From Herbidospora daliensis (lineage in GTDB: Bacteria > Actinomycetota > Actinomycetes > Streptosporangiales > Streptosporangiaceae): 64,000 bases of DNA. Where the stretch lies: the NCBI RefSeq assembly GCF_001570585.1, contig NZ_BBXF01000011.1, positions 1-64,000 on the forward strand. The letters are read 5' to 3'. The notes under the pieces are model-generated. The model was not told the DNA's origin, did not search any database, and was given only the letters and a program-made list of their open reading frames with translations. The position numbers and the translations under genes are program-made. Below are positions 1-7,442 of this stretch, piece by piece. Each line of letters starts with the position of its first letter. The stretch's first letter is position 1.

Positions 1-1
1 G

Positions 2-322
2 GCCTCCCGGCCCTCGGCGTCACGCGGATCGGGGGGCGGCATCCTCGGCGGCGGGTTCTTCGGCGGCGGCGGACGGTCGTCGTCGGGTTCGTCGTCGCGC
101 CGGTCGGCGCCGCCGCAGCGGCCCCGCCCCGAGCCGACCCGCGCCCCGCGGGCCGAGTCGGCCCGACCGGCCGAGCGGCCCTCCCGCTCCTCCGACGCGC
201 CGCCGTTGTGGCTGCCGGGCCGGTCCGACAGCGGTCGTGGCGGCGGAGGCAGCGGCGGCAGCGGGGGTGGCAGTGGTGACAGCGCCGCGCCGTTCTGGCT
301 GCGGCCCCGCGACAAGGACTGA
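2..322 (+). CDS. C-terminal tail of a truncated, low-complexity protein
   Basis: Only the last 106 codons lie in the window; the gene begins upstream. The visible part is disordered: glycine-rich stretches (GGG and GGSGGSGGG runs), then Arg/Pro/Ser-rich sequence, with two similar short blocks (APPLWLPGR and APFWLRPR) near the end. No catalytic motif is visible, so the function cannot be read. It ends two bases before the next gene and shares its strand, so it probably belongs to the same operon as the bitopic protein and cell-wall hydrolase that follow. Similar tails occur on membrane components of actinobacterial type IV secretion-like clusters, but that is context only. Confidence 0.6.
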   Translation, partial: ASRPSASRGSGGGILGGGFFGGGGRSSSGSSSRRSAPPQRPRPEPTRAPRAESARPAERPSRSSDAPPLWLPGRSDSGRGGGGSGGSGGGSGDSAAPFWLRPRDKD

Positions 323-324
323 AC

Positions 325-954
325 ATGAACGACGGCCGGAGGAAGGGCCTGTTCGTCGCGGCCGTGGTCGTGCTGGCCGTGCTCGGGATCTATTTAACGA
401 CCCTGGGCGACGGCAGCGGCGAGGTCGGGACGGCGGGCCCCGTACCGGGATCCACCCGCACGGTCACCGCGCCGCCGGTGGCCGTGCCGAGCCAGGTGGC
501 GACCACGCCGTCGGCCGACTTCGACGTCTACTCCTACCTGCCGCTGTCGCGTGACCAGCTCGGCGCGGCGGCCGACCTGGCCCGCCGGTTCACCGCCGCG
601 TACGGCACCTACAGCTACGACGACGCGGTGGGCCGGGCCGAGCGGCTCAAGGGGTTCACCACGGTCGAGTTCGGCGACGACATCACCCGTACGGTCACCT
701 CCCCGGCCGCCGTCGAGCACGACACGGCCGACCAGATCGTGTCGAAGGGCACGGCCCGCCTGAAGTCGATCCGCGACATGTCGGCCAACTCGGTCGTCGT
801 GGTCGTCGAGGGCAGCGCCGAGATCACCGCGCTCAGCGGGGCCAAGAACCAGGTCGAGGACTACGCGGTCACCGTCGTCCAGGTCGGCGCCGACTGGCGG
901 GTCTACGACCTGCAACTGGCCGGCAGCGGCCAGGACGGGGACGTCACCCCGTGA
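325..954 (+). CDS. Bitopic membrane protein, VirB8/NTF2-like (putative secretion component)
   Basis: 209 aa. A short basic N-terminus precedes one membrane helix (about residues 9-27). A Thr/Pro/Val-rich linker runs to about residue 75, and a compact C-terminal domain of about 120 residues ends in the strand DWRVYDLQLAG. The layout (one helix, linker, alpha+beta domain) resembles VirB8/TcpC-type subunits with an NTF2-like fold. It has no enzyme motif. The start is 2 bases after the upstream stop, and the stop overlaps the next start (GTGA), so translation is probably coupled to the downstream hydrolase. The pairing with a lytic transglycosylase/NlpC protein favours a conjugation- or secretion-like envelope machine; this is inference. 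Confidence 0.6.
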   Translation: MNDGRRKGLFVAAVVVLAVLGIYLTTLGDGSGEVGTAGPVPGSTRTVTAPPVAVPSQVATTPSADFDVYSYLPLSRDQLGAAADLARRFTAAYGTYSYDDAVGRAERLKGFTTVEFGDDITRTVTSPAAVEHDTADQIVSKGTARLKSIRDMSANSVVVVVEGSAEITALSGAKNQVEDYAVTVVQVGADWRVYDLQLAGSGQDGDVTP

Positions 955-2027
955 CCACGACCCGGCTCGCGAACTGGAAGTGGCTGGCCGGGCTGCTGGC
1001 GGTCATCGTGCCGCTGACCATGTTCGGCGCGATCGTGCTGATGACGCCGCTGCCCAACATCATGATGGGCGGCGGCTCGGCGGCCTGCGAGGTCGACACC
1101 TCCGACCTGTCGGAGACCGCGCAGGAGGACATCCCGCCCGAGATGCTGGAGCTCTACAAGCGGCACGGCGAGGCCGTCGGCGTGCAGTGGAACGTGCTGG
1201 CGGCCGTCGGCAAACGCGAGACCGACCACGGCCGGTCGAAGCTGCCCGGCGTGCAGAGCGGCACCAACTACGCGGGCGCGGCCGGGCCGATGCAGTTCCT
1301 CATCAGCACGTGGGGCGGCAAGGCGAGCATCCCGATCCCGTCGGAGTTCAACGGCTACGCCTCCGACGGCGACGACGACGGCGTCGCCGACGTCTACAAC
1401 CCCGCCGACGCGATCCTCGGCGCGGCCAAGATGCTCAAGCGCAACGGCGCCCCCGACGACCTGCGCAAGGCCCTGTTCGTCTACAACCGCGCCAACTGGT
1501 ACGTCGACCAGGTGCTGGAGATCGCCGCCAAGTACGCCCAGTCGGGCTCGGTCGACGTGCCGCCGGAGGCCAACCCGGCCTGCGAGGTCGCCTACGACGC
1601 GCCGAACGCGGTGGTCGACCGGATCCTCGACTACGCCCTGGCGCAGCGCGGCAAACCCTATGTGTGGGGCGGCACCGGGCCCGACGGCTACGACTGCTCG
1701 GGGATCATCTACATGGCGTACCGGAACGCGGGCCTGAACATCCCCCGCACCACCTTCGGGCAGTGGCCCTTCGGGGTGCGCATCGACGCGGGCGAGGAGC
1801 AGGCCGGAGACCTGGTGTTCTTCAACTCCGGTCCCGGTACGTCGGCCGACAACCCCGGCCACGTCGGGATGATCGTGTCGCCGGGCAAGATGGTCGAGGC
1901 GCGCTGCACGCTCTGCGGCCCCATCAAGGTGACCACCTACCGCGACCGCGGGGCCATCGTCGGGTTCACCCGGCCGCTGCAGAATCCCGATGTGCTGGAG
2001 CAGCTCAAGCGTCAGGCCCTAACCTAG
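951..2027 (+). CDS. Bifunctional lytic transglycosylase / NlpC-P60 peptidase
   Basis: 358 aa, GTG start overlapping the previous stop. One N-terminal membrane helix (about 12-30) anchors it with the enzyme domains outside. Residues about 60-190 form a lysozyme-like transglycosylase domain: catalytic Glu90 in GKRETDHG and the substrate-groove motif GPMQFLISTW. Residues about 215-345 form an NlpC/P60 endopeptidase: Cys249 in YDCSG and His304 in PGHVGM. The family cleaves glycan strands and stem peptides. Coupling both activities is typical of VirB1-like hydrolases that open the wall for a secretion or conjugation apparatus, which fits the VirB8-like neighbour. A housekeeping wall-turnover role is the alternative. 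Confidence 0.88.
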   Translation: MTTTRLANWKWLAGLLAVIVPLTMFGAIVLMTPLPNIMMGGGSAACEVDTSDLSETAQEDIPPEMLELYKRHGEAVGVQWNVLAAVGKRETDHGRSKLPGVQSGTNYAGAAGPMQFLISTWGGKASIPIPSEFNGYASDGDDDGVADVYNPADAILGAAKMLKRNGAPDDLRKALFVYNRANWYVDQVLEIAAKYAQSGSVDVPPEANPACEVAYDAPNAVVDRILDYALAQRGKPYVWGGTGPDGYDCSGIIYMAYRNAGLNIPRTTFGQWPFGVRIDAGEEQAGDLVFFNSGPGTSADNPGHVGMIVSPGKMVEARCTLCGPIKVTTYRDRGAIVGFTRPLQNPDVLEQLKRQALT

Positions 2028-2033
2028 GCTGGC

Positions 2034-2426
2034 ATGACACAGGTCGTCGTAGGGGCCGCGATCATCGCGGACGGCCGTCTGCTGAGCGCTCAGCGGGCCG
2101 AACCGCCGGAACTGCGCGGCGGGTGGGAGTTTCCCGGCGGGAAGGTCGACCCGGGAGAGAAGGACCTCGACGCGCTCGTGCGCGAATGCGAGGAGGAGCT
2201 CGGGGTCACCGTGGTGCCGGGCCGGAAGGTCGGCGGCGACTGGCCGCTCAGCAACGGCTACGTGTTGCGGATCTGGTTGTCGACCATCGTGTGCGGGCGC
2301 ACGCCGGAGGCGCGGGAACACCTCGCGCTGCAGTGGCTGGAGCCGTTCGAGTTCGAGTCGGTGCCGTGGTTGCCCGCTGATCTGCCGATCGTCCGGGAGG
2401 TCCAAGATCTGCTCAAGGAGGGTTGA
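2034..2426 (+). CDS. Nudix hydrolase, MutT-like
   Basis: 130 aa. A complete Nudix box is visible at about residues 37-59: it opens with GGKVDPGE and closes with RECEEELGV, matching G-x5-E-x7-REUxEExGU. The size, the early GGWEFPGG segment and the short C-terminal extension match MutT-type (d)NTP pyrophosphohydrolases that clean oxidised or non-canonical nucleotides. The substrate cannot be told from sequence. There is no Shine-Dalgarno sequence. A TAACCT hexamer (2020-2025) lies 8 bases before the ATG, which suggests a leaderless mRNA, although the hexamer overlaps the end of the upstream gene. Confidence 0.88.
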   Translation: MTQVVVGAAIIADGRLLSAQRAEPPELRGGWEFPGGKVDPGEKDLDALVRECEEELGVTVVPGRKVGGDWPLSNGYVLRIWLSTIVCGRTPEAREHLALQWLEPFEFESVPWLPADLPIVREVQDLLKEG

Positions 2427-2448
2427 GTCGCCCCTCTTCGTGCCATAA

Positions 2449-2467
2449 CGATTACTGAGAGTAATCG
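2449..2467. promoter_or_regulatory. Perfect 8-3-8 palindrome before the proline-rich surface gene
   Basis: CGATTACT-GAG-AGTAATCG lies in the 55-base gap between the Nudix gene and the next gene. It ends where the Shine-Dalgarno sequence GGGGAGGGG begins, 14 bases before the GTG. It is AT-rich against its surroundings and has no T-run, so an operator is more likely than a terminator. Confidence 0.45.
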
Positions 2468-2481
2468 GGGAGGGGATTCTG

Positions 2482-4071
2482 GTGGTCGCTGGACGTGTGG
2501 TGTCCCTGGTCGGAGCCGGAATCCTGGCGCTGTCGGCCACACCGGCCGTGGCCTCGGAGGATCCCGGCCGATGGATGAGAACCGGCGACGTCTGGCGGTT
2601 CCGCCTGGCGACCTCGTGCGGTCACGCGGCGTGTTCGGTGCCCGATGAGGCGAGCTCGCCCGGGTGGCGCTGCCCCGTCCAGACGAGCCCCGCGCAGCCC
2701 GACGAGACGATGACGGGCCCCGGCCTGTTCGTGGAGGCGCCGGCCGCGATGCGGCTGAACCTCGACATGGCCGAACTGGCCCGCCGGGTGGCCGTCGTCT
2801 GCGCCCGCCTCAGCGCGATGCCGCCCGGGAAGCTGAGCGCGCTGGCCGCGACGGGCGAACTCGCCGACGGCGTGACCCAGTCGGCCGAGTCGGCCGCCGT
2901 GGTCGACGCGGAGGCCCGCGCCCTCGCCGGGCAGTTCGCCGAGGAGGCCGCGCGGGTCACCCCCCAGAGCCCGACCCTGGCCGGCGACTCCCAGGGCCGC
3001 CCGCTCGTGTACGCGGGCGAAGCCCAGGTGGGGCAGCCCATGCAGGCGGAGACCTCCGCGGGCGAGAGCATGGTCGCCCCGCCGATGCAGCCTTTCGAGG
3101 GATACGCCCACCCGGCGCAGGCCCAGGCCCCCGTCTACGTTCCGGCCGACCCCTCGATCCGTGAGACCGTGTCGCGCCCGCGCATCCGGCAGGCCGAGGG
3201 CCGGAACCGGTCGAAGGCCCAGGCGCATGGCCGCCACAAGTCGCGTGGCGAGAAGCGGAACCGTCCCCGGGTCCACGAGGCCGAGATGCAGACCTGGCCC
3301 GAACTCCAGGGCGGCGCGGAGCAGGGCCCGCCTCAGATGGGCGGCTTCGAGCAGGGCCCGCCCGAGATGCGCGGCGGGCGCGGCGAGCAGGGCCCGCCTC
3401 AGATGCGCGGCGGCTTCGAGCAAGGGCCGGGGGAGCCGGGAGGGCCCAAGGGCGGTCAGCTCGTCGAGCCGATGGCGCAGCCGCAGGCCATGCCCGGCAT
3501 CCCGATGCCCGAGATGCCCGGCAATGTCAACCCTGGTCAGAGCCCGCTCGTCGACGGTGCGCCCGGTCCGCAGCCGAACCTGCCGCCCGCGCCTCAGCCC
3601 GGTCAGGAGCCCCAGGTCGCCCCTGGTCAGGCGCCGATCGGTGAGGCGCAGGGCCCGGCCGGGAACCTGCCGCCGGGAGCCCAGGGCATGCCGGGAGAGC
3701 TGCCGCAGCCGATGCCGAACGCGGCGCCGATGCCCATGCCGGGCGACCTGATGCAGGAGCCGTTGTCAGGAGGGTTGTCGAATCTTCCGCCGCTGCCGCC
3801 GCTGCCGCCGGGTGGTCCGCTGCCGCCCGGGATGGTCGAGGGAGGCACCCCGCCGGAGCTGCTGATGCCGATGGCGACGCCCACGCCGAGCGGCCCGCCG
3901 CTGACCCGGTCGCTGAACAACACGCAGGCGATCGCGCAGGAGGATTCGGGTCTCGACCTCGTGAAGGGCTGGCCCGGCGTGGTGGCCGCGATCGCGGCCC
4001 TGATCGCGGTGCTGGCGCTGCAGATGCGGCTCGGACGGCGCAAGGTCGTTTCCGACCCGCAACCAAAGTGA
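2482..4071 (+). CDS. Secreted Pro/Met/Gln-rich protein with C-terminal membrane anchor
   Basis: 529 aa, GTG start after GGGGAGGGG. Residues 1-24 form a signal peptide ending in AVA. About residues 25-175 form the only globular-looking part, with three or four Cys near the N-terminus. About 180-470 is low complexity, rich in Pro, Met, Gln and Gly, with EQGPPQM-type repeats near residue 280. A hydrophobic helix (about 493-512) and a short basic tail (RLGRRK) end the protein. This gives an exported protein held by its C-terminus, with a long flexible stalk across the wall. There is no LPxTG motif and no recognisable enzyme domain. The following gene has a similar overall design. Confidence 0.7.
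   Translation: MVAGRVVSLVGAGILALSATPAVASEDPGRWMRTGDVWRFRLATSCGHAACSVPDEASSPGWRCPVQTSPAQPDETMTGPGLFVEAPAAMRLNLDMAELARRVAVVCARLSAMPPGKLSALAATGELADGVTQSAESAAVVDAEARALAGQFAEEAARVTPQSPTLAGDSQGRPLVYAGEAQVGQPMQAETSAGESMVAPPMQPFEGYAHPAQAQAPVYVPADPSIRETVSRPRIRQAEGRNRSKAQAHGRHKSRGEKRNRPRVHEAEMQTWPELQGGAEQGPPQMGGFEQGPPEMRGGRGEQGPPQMRGGFEQGPGEPGGPKGGQLVEPMAQPQAMPGIPMPEMPGNVNPGQSPLVDGAPGPQPNLPPAPQPGQEPQVAPGQAPIGEAQGPAGNLPPGAQGMPGELPQPMPNAAPMPMPGDLMQEPLSGGLSNLPPLPPLPPGGPLPPGMVEGGTPPELLMPMATPTPSGPPLTRSLNNTQAIAQEDSGLDLVKGWPGVVAAIAALIAVLALQMRLGRRKVVSDPQPK
3319..3429 (+). repeat. EQGP-type coding repeats
   Basis: Four imperfect units begin at about 3319, 3349, 3385 and 3418, each coding EQGP followed by P-Q/E-M, Gly and Arg. 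They are in frame with unit lengths that are multiples of 3. This is degenerate protein repetition in the stalk region, not a DNA-level satellite. Confidence 0.7.
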
Positions 4072-4143
4072 GGTTTGCCGTTACTTTGCCGGACTAGTAT
4101 TTGTTTGACGTACGGAGTCAGGCGAAAGCGGCGGAGGAACCCG

Positions 4144-5151
4144 GTGGTCGGTCGAGCGCCCAGGAGAGCCGCGGCGGTGCTCGCCGCGGTGGTCGGTTCG
4201 CTCGGCGTTGCCGTGATGGTGGCCGCGGGGGCGAGTGCGGCCAACCCCGTCGATCCCTGTGACGTGAACCAGTCGTGCGACACGGTGACCACGACGGTGA
4301 CCATGACGCCGTCGCCGACCCCGTCGGAGGCGGTGGTCACCGTCACCCAGACGGTCACCCCGACGCCGACGAAGAAGCCGACGACCCCGGCGGCGGAGCA
4401 GACGCAGGAGCAGGAGCCGACGCAGCAGCAGCCGGTCCCGACGGTGACGCAGGAGCAGCCGGTCGCGCCGCCCACCAACGACGTCGCGCCGCCGCCCACC
4501 GAGACGGTGCCGTCGGAGCCCAGCGAGCCGGAGCCCGGCGTCAGCCTGGCCCCGGCCGACCCGCCGCCGGGCACCCAGCCGTCGACGGGCATGAACCAGC
4601 CGGTGCCCGAGACGGCCCAGGTGGAGATCCGCAACGCGACGCCCTACTTCGACGAGGTCACGCTCAGCCGCAAGCTGGCGGTCCCGGCCGCGGTGCTGGT
4701 GCTGCTGGCGCTGCTCGCCTGGCTGATCTTCGAGGGCCGGCTGCGCCGCCTGGCCCACGCGGCGGCGGTCCGCAAGGCGGGCCCGCAGCTGCCGCCGAAC
4801 ATGGCGATGATGCCCTACCCGGGGTACCCGATGCAGCCCTACGGCCCCCAGCCTTATGGCCCCCAGCCCTACGGCCCGCAGCCCTACCCCTACGCGCAGG
4901 CGCCCTACGCGCAGCCCTACCCGCCGCAGCAGCCCCCGCCGCAGCAGGTCGTCAACTACGTGCCGGTGCCCTATCCGATGCCGTTCCCGACGCCGGCCGC
5001 TCCGCCGCAGGACTACACGCAGCCCTACGTCTACCAGCAGCAGCCCCCGTCGACGCCGCCGCCGGCCCCCGCGCCGCCGTCGCCGACCTACGCCAAGGGG
5101 TACGTCCTCGAGAGCTCGAACCACCCGCCGGACGACGAGCAGAAGCGCTGA
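4144..5151 (+). CDS. Secreted Thr/Pro-rich single-pass protein with Tyr/Pro/Gln cytoplasmic tail
   Basis: 335 aa from a GTG preceded by GGAGG (4133-4137). Upstream in-frame codons are poor in G/C at position 3, so this start fits best. A signal peptide (about 1-31, ending ASA) leads into an extracellular Thr/Val/Pro region with repeated TVT and TPTPT motifs. A membrane helix follows at about 180-197, then a basic stop-transfer segment and a roughly 130-residue tail rich in Tyr, Pro and Gln (repeated YGPQP). No enzyme motif is present. Such tails are often interaction or condensation modules, but the role is unknown. A strong terminator follows directly, so the transcript ends here. Confidence 0.65.
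   Translation: MVGRAPRRAAAVLAAVVGSLGVAVMVAAGASAANPVDPCDVNQSCDTVTTTVTMTPSPTPSEAVVTVTQTVTPTPTKKPTTPAAEQTQEQEPTQQQPVPTVTQEQPVAPPTNDVAPPPTETVPSEPSEPEPGVSLAPADPPPGTQPSTGMNQPVPETAQVEIRNATPYFDEVTLSRKLAVPAAVLVLLALLAWLIFEGRLRRLAHAAAVRKAGPQLPPNMAMMPYPGYPMQPYGPQPYGPQPYGPQPYPYAQAPYAQPYPPQQPPPQQVVNYVPVPYPMPFPTPAAPPQDYTQPYVYQQQPPSTPPPAPAPPSPTYAKGYVLESSNHPPDDEQKR
4833..4890 (+). repeat. 15-base coding repeat (YGPQP)
   Basis: Near-identical 15-base units (CAGCCCTACGGCCCC with silent changes) code four consecutive Q-P-Y-G-P blocks in the cytoplasmic tail of the preceding CDS. Unit number could vary between strains by slippage. Confidence 0.6.
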
Positions 5152-5162
5152 CCCCGGCCCGA

Positions 5163-5193
5163 AACAGCCCTCCGACCGGAGGGCTGTTTTTTT
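5163..5193 (+). terminator. Intrinsic terminator
   Basis: An 11-bp perfect stem (AACAGCCCTCC / GGAGGGCTGTT) with loop GACC is followed by seven T (5187-5193). It ends transcription of the Thr/Pro-rich surface gene 11 bases after its stop. Confidence 0.93.
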
Positions 5194-5256
5194 GTGCGCA
5201 GAATGCGTGGACGTGCAACACGCGGCTTCAAAGCGCGCAAGAAAGCGAGAGCGTTA

Positions 5257-5269
5257 CGAAACTATTTCG
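5257..5269. promoter_or_regulatory. CGAAA-N3-TTTCG dyad upstream of the GH87 gene
   Basis: CGAAA-CTA-TTTCG sits 84 bases before the start of the alpha-glucanase gene. Dyads of the form CGAAA-N-TTTCG act as LacI-type operators before polysaccharide-degrading genes in streptomycetes (from memory); here the spacer is 3 rather than 1. It is a plausible site for a carbohydrate-responsive repressor. Confidence 0.4.
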
Positions 5270-5352
5270 CAGGGCCCTTGTGGAACGGGGCACGGGCGAC
5301 CTACTGTCACCTCACCCTCAGGTGTTCACCCCCCGACAGAAACGAGCACGAG

Positions 5353-7365
5353 ATGGCACGAAAAGTGGCGTTGGCGGCGGTCACCGCCACCGCCGTGGGC
5401 TTAGGTCTGCTGGTGGCCGGCCCGGCCGCGGCGACCCGTCAGACGGCGACCCCCACCGCGGTGACGCGGGCCGCGCTCGACCCGTCGCTGGTGGCGGGCC
5501 GCGGGGCGAACGTCCCGTTCGTCGAGCAGGAGGCCGAGAACGCGGCCACCAACGGCGTGGTGATCGGGCCCGACAGGAACGCGTACACGCTCCCGGCCGA
5601 GGCGTCGGGCCGCAGGGCGGTCAAGCTGACCCCCGGGCAGTGGGTGGAGTTCACGCTGCCGAAGGCCGCCAACGCCGTCACCGTTCGCTACAGCGTGCCC
5701 GACGCCCCGAACGGCGGGGGCATCACCGCTCCGCTGAACCTGACCGTCAACGGGGGCAACAAGAAGACCCTGACGCTGACCAGCCAGTTCGCCTGGCTCT
5801 ACAACCAGTATCCGTTCACCAACGACCCGAACGCCGGGCTGCTGCACCCCGACTGGTGGATCACCGAGTGCCAGTGCGTGCCGGCCGCGACCTCGCCCAC
5901 GCCCGAGATCACCAAGCCGTTCCGGCCGATGCACTTCTACGACGAGCAGCGGCTCCTGCTCGGCAAGACGTACAAGGCCGGTGACAAGGTCAGGCTCACC
6001 GCCCCGGCCAACAGCAACGCCGCCTGGACGGTCATCGACCTGCTCGACTCCGAGGTCGTCGGCGCTCCCCACGTGCGGGTGCTGGCCGCCAACGTGCTGC
6101 TGTTCGGCGCCGACCCGACCGGGCGCAAGGACTCGGCCCCGGCCATCGAGAAGGCCATCGCGTTCGCCAAGCGGAGCAACCTGAAGGTCTACATCCCGCC
6201 GGGCACCTACCAGGTCAACCGCCACATCATCGTCGACGACGTGACGATCGAGGGCGCGGGCAGCTGGTACACGATCATCAAGGGCAAGGAGGTCGCGCTG
6301 CCGACCCCGGCCCCCGACGGCTCGGTGCACACCGGCGTCGGCTTCTACGGCAAGGACGCCGCCGACGGCGGCAGCCGCAACGTGCACCTGTCGGGCTTCG
6401 CCATCGAGGGCGACGTACGGGAACGCATCGACACCGACCAGGTCAACGGCGTCGGCGGCGCGATGAGCGACTCGACGATCAAGGGCCTGCACATCCGGCA
6501 CACCAAGGTCGGCCTCTGGTTCGACGGCCCGATGAACAACCTGAAGGTGACCGACAACGTCATCGTCGACCAGATCGCCGACGCGCTGAACTTCCACGGC
6601 GGCGTGACCAACTCGGTCGTGGCCAACAACTTCATCCGCAACACGGGTGACGATGGCCTGGCGATGTGGTCGGAGAAGAACGCCAACGTCGGCAACGTCT
6701 TCGACCGCAACACGGTGCAGACCCCGACGCTCGCCAACGGCATCGCGATCTACGGCGGCAAGGACAACGTCGTGTCGAACAACCTGGTGGCCGACCCGCT
6801 GCGGGAGGGCTCCGGCCTGCACGCCGGTTCGCGCTTCGGCGCCGAGCCCTTCACCGGCACGCTGAAGTTCACCGACAACACCACCGTCCGGGCCGGCGCG
6901 TTCGACCTGAACTGGCGCATCGGCCTCGGCTCGATCTGGTTCTACGCCCTCGACCGCTCGATCGAGAACGACATCCAGGTCACCGGCGACCACTACCTCG
7001 ACAGCACCTACAACGCGATCATGATGGTGAGCGAGTGGGGTGTGAAGGACCTCTACTCGATCACCGGCGTGAAGTTCAAGAACGTCCGGATCGACGGCAC
7101 CGGCACGTCGGTGCTGAGCGCCCGCGTCAAGGGCGGCGCGTCGTTCGAGAACGTCGACGCCCGCAACGTCGGGGCGGTCGGCATCAACAACTGCGGCGCG
7201 TTCAACTTCCCGCCGACCGGTTCGGAGTTCTCCGTGACCGACCTCGGCGGCAACGACGGCGGCGGCACCACCGGCCCGTGGGCCGGGGCGTGGCAGCTGC
7301 CCAACACCATCACCTGTGACGACCGCCCGCCGGTCGTCGCGCCCCCGGCGCCGTCTCCCTGGTAG
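5353..7365 (+). CDS. Secreted GH87-type alpha-1,3-glucanase (mutanase-like)
   Basis: 670 aa. The ATG at 5353 opens directly into a signal peptide (about 1-28, ending AAA). A beta-sandwich carbohydrate-binding domain of CBM6/35 type (about 50-165) starts with VEQEAEN, typical of that fold. A linker leads to a right-handed parallel beta-helix (about 245-640) opening with GADPTGRKDSAPAIEKAI and IPPGTYQV. The segment NTGDDGLAMW (Asp433, Asp434) matches the conserved acidic pair region of GH87 enzymes, which hydrolyse alpha-1,3-glucan (fungal wall or streptococcal mutan) outside the cell. Another beta-helix glycosidase or lyase remains possible. A carbohydrate-type operator lies upstream. Confidence 0.8.
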   Translation: MARKVALAAVTATAVGLGLLVAGPAAATRQTATPTAVTRAALDPSLVAGRGANVPFVEQEAENAATNGVVIGPDRNAYTLPAEASGRRAVKLTPGQWVEFTLPKAANAVTVRYSVPDAPNGGGITAPLNLTVNGGNKKTLTLTSQFAWLYNQYPFTNDPNAGLLHPDWWITECQCVPAATSPTPEITKPFRPMHFYDEQRLLLGKTYKAGDKVRLTAPANSNAAWTVIDLLDSEVVGAPHVRVLAANVLLFGADPTGRKDSAPAIEKAIAFAKRSNLKVYIPPGTYQVNRHIIVDDVTIEGAGSWYTIIKGKEVALPTPAPDGSVHTGVGFYGKDAADGGSRNVHLSGFAIEGDVRERIDTDQVNGVGGAMSDSTIKGLHIRHTKVGLWFDGPMNNLKVTDNVIVDQIADALNFHGGVTNSVVANNFIRNTGDDGLAMWSEKNANVGNVFDRNTVQTPTLANGIAIYGGKDNVVSNNLVADPLREGSGLHAGSRFGAEPFTGTLKFTDNTTVRAGAFDLNWRIGLGSIWFYALDRSIENDIQVTGDHYLDSTYNAIMMVSEWGVKDLYSITGVKFKNVRIDGTGTSVLSARVKGGASFENVDARNVGAVGINNCGAFNFPPTGSEFSVTDLGGNDGGGTTGPWAGAWQLPNTITCDDRPPVVAPPAPSPW

Positions 7366-7386
7366 GACACCCGCATCGTCGATCTG

Positions 7387-7424
7387 CGCCATCTTCGGGA
7401 CGAAGCAGCGTCCCGAAGATGGCG
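7387..7424. terminator. 16-bp perfect hairpin without T-run
   Basis: The arms 7387-7402 (CGCCATCTTCGGGACG) and 7409-7424 pair perfectly around a 6-base loop AAGCAG. The hairpin lies between two same-strand genes and ends 18 bases before the esterase ATG. There is no U-tract. It may be a U-less actinobacterial terminator for the GH87 transcript, or a leader structure or operator that controls the esterase. Confidence 0.5.
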
Positions 7425-7442
7425 ATCTTGTAACGTCGGACG

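Noticed and set aside
4075-4100. TTGCCG...TAGTAT as promoter of the Thr/Pro-rich surface gene
   Set aside because: The spacer is only 14 bases, too short for a normal sigma-70-type promoter. TAGTAT may still be a -10 with an unrecognised -35.
4833-4890. Short tandem repeat considered as a CRISPR-like or satellite array
   Set aside because: Units are 15 bases, contiguous, in frame and vary silently, so they are coding repeats of YGPQP.
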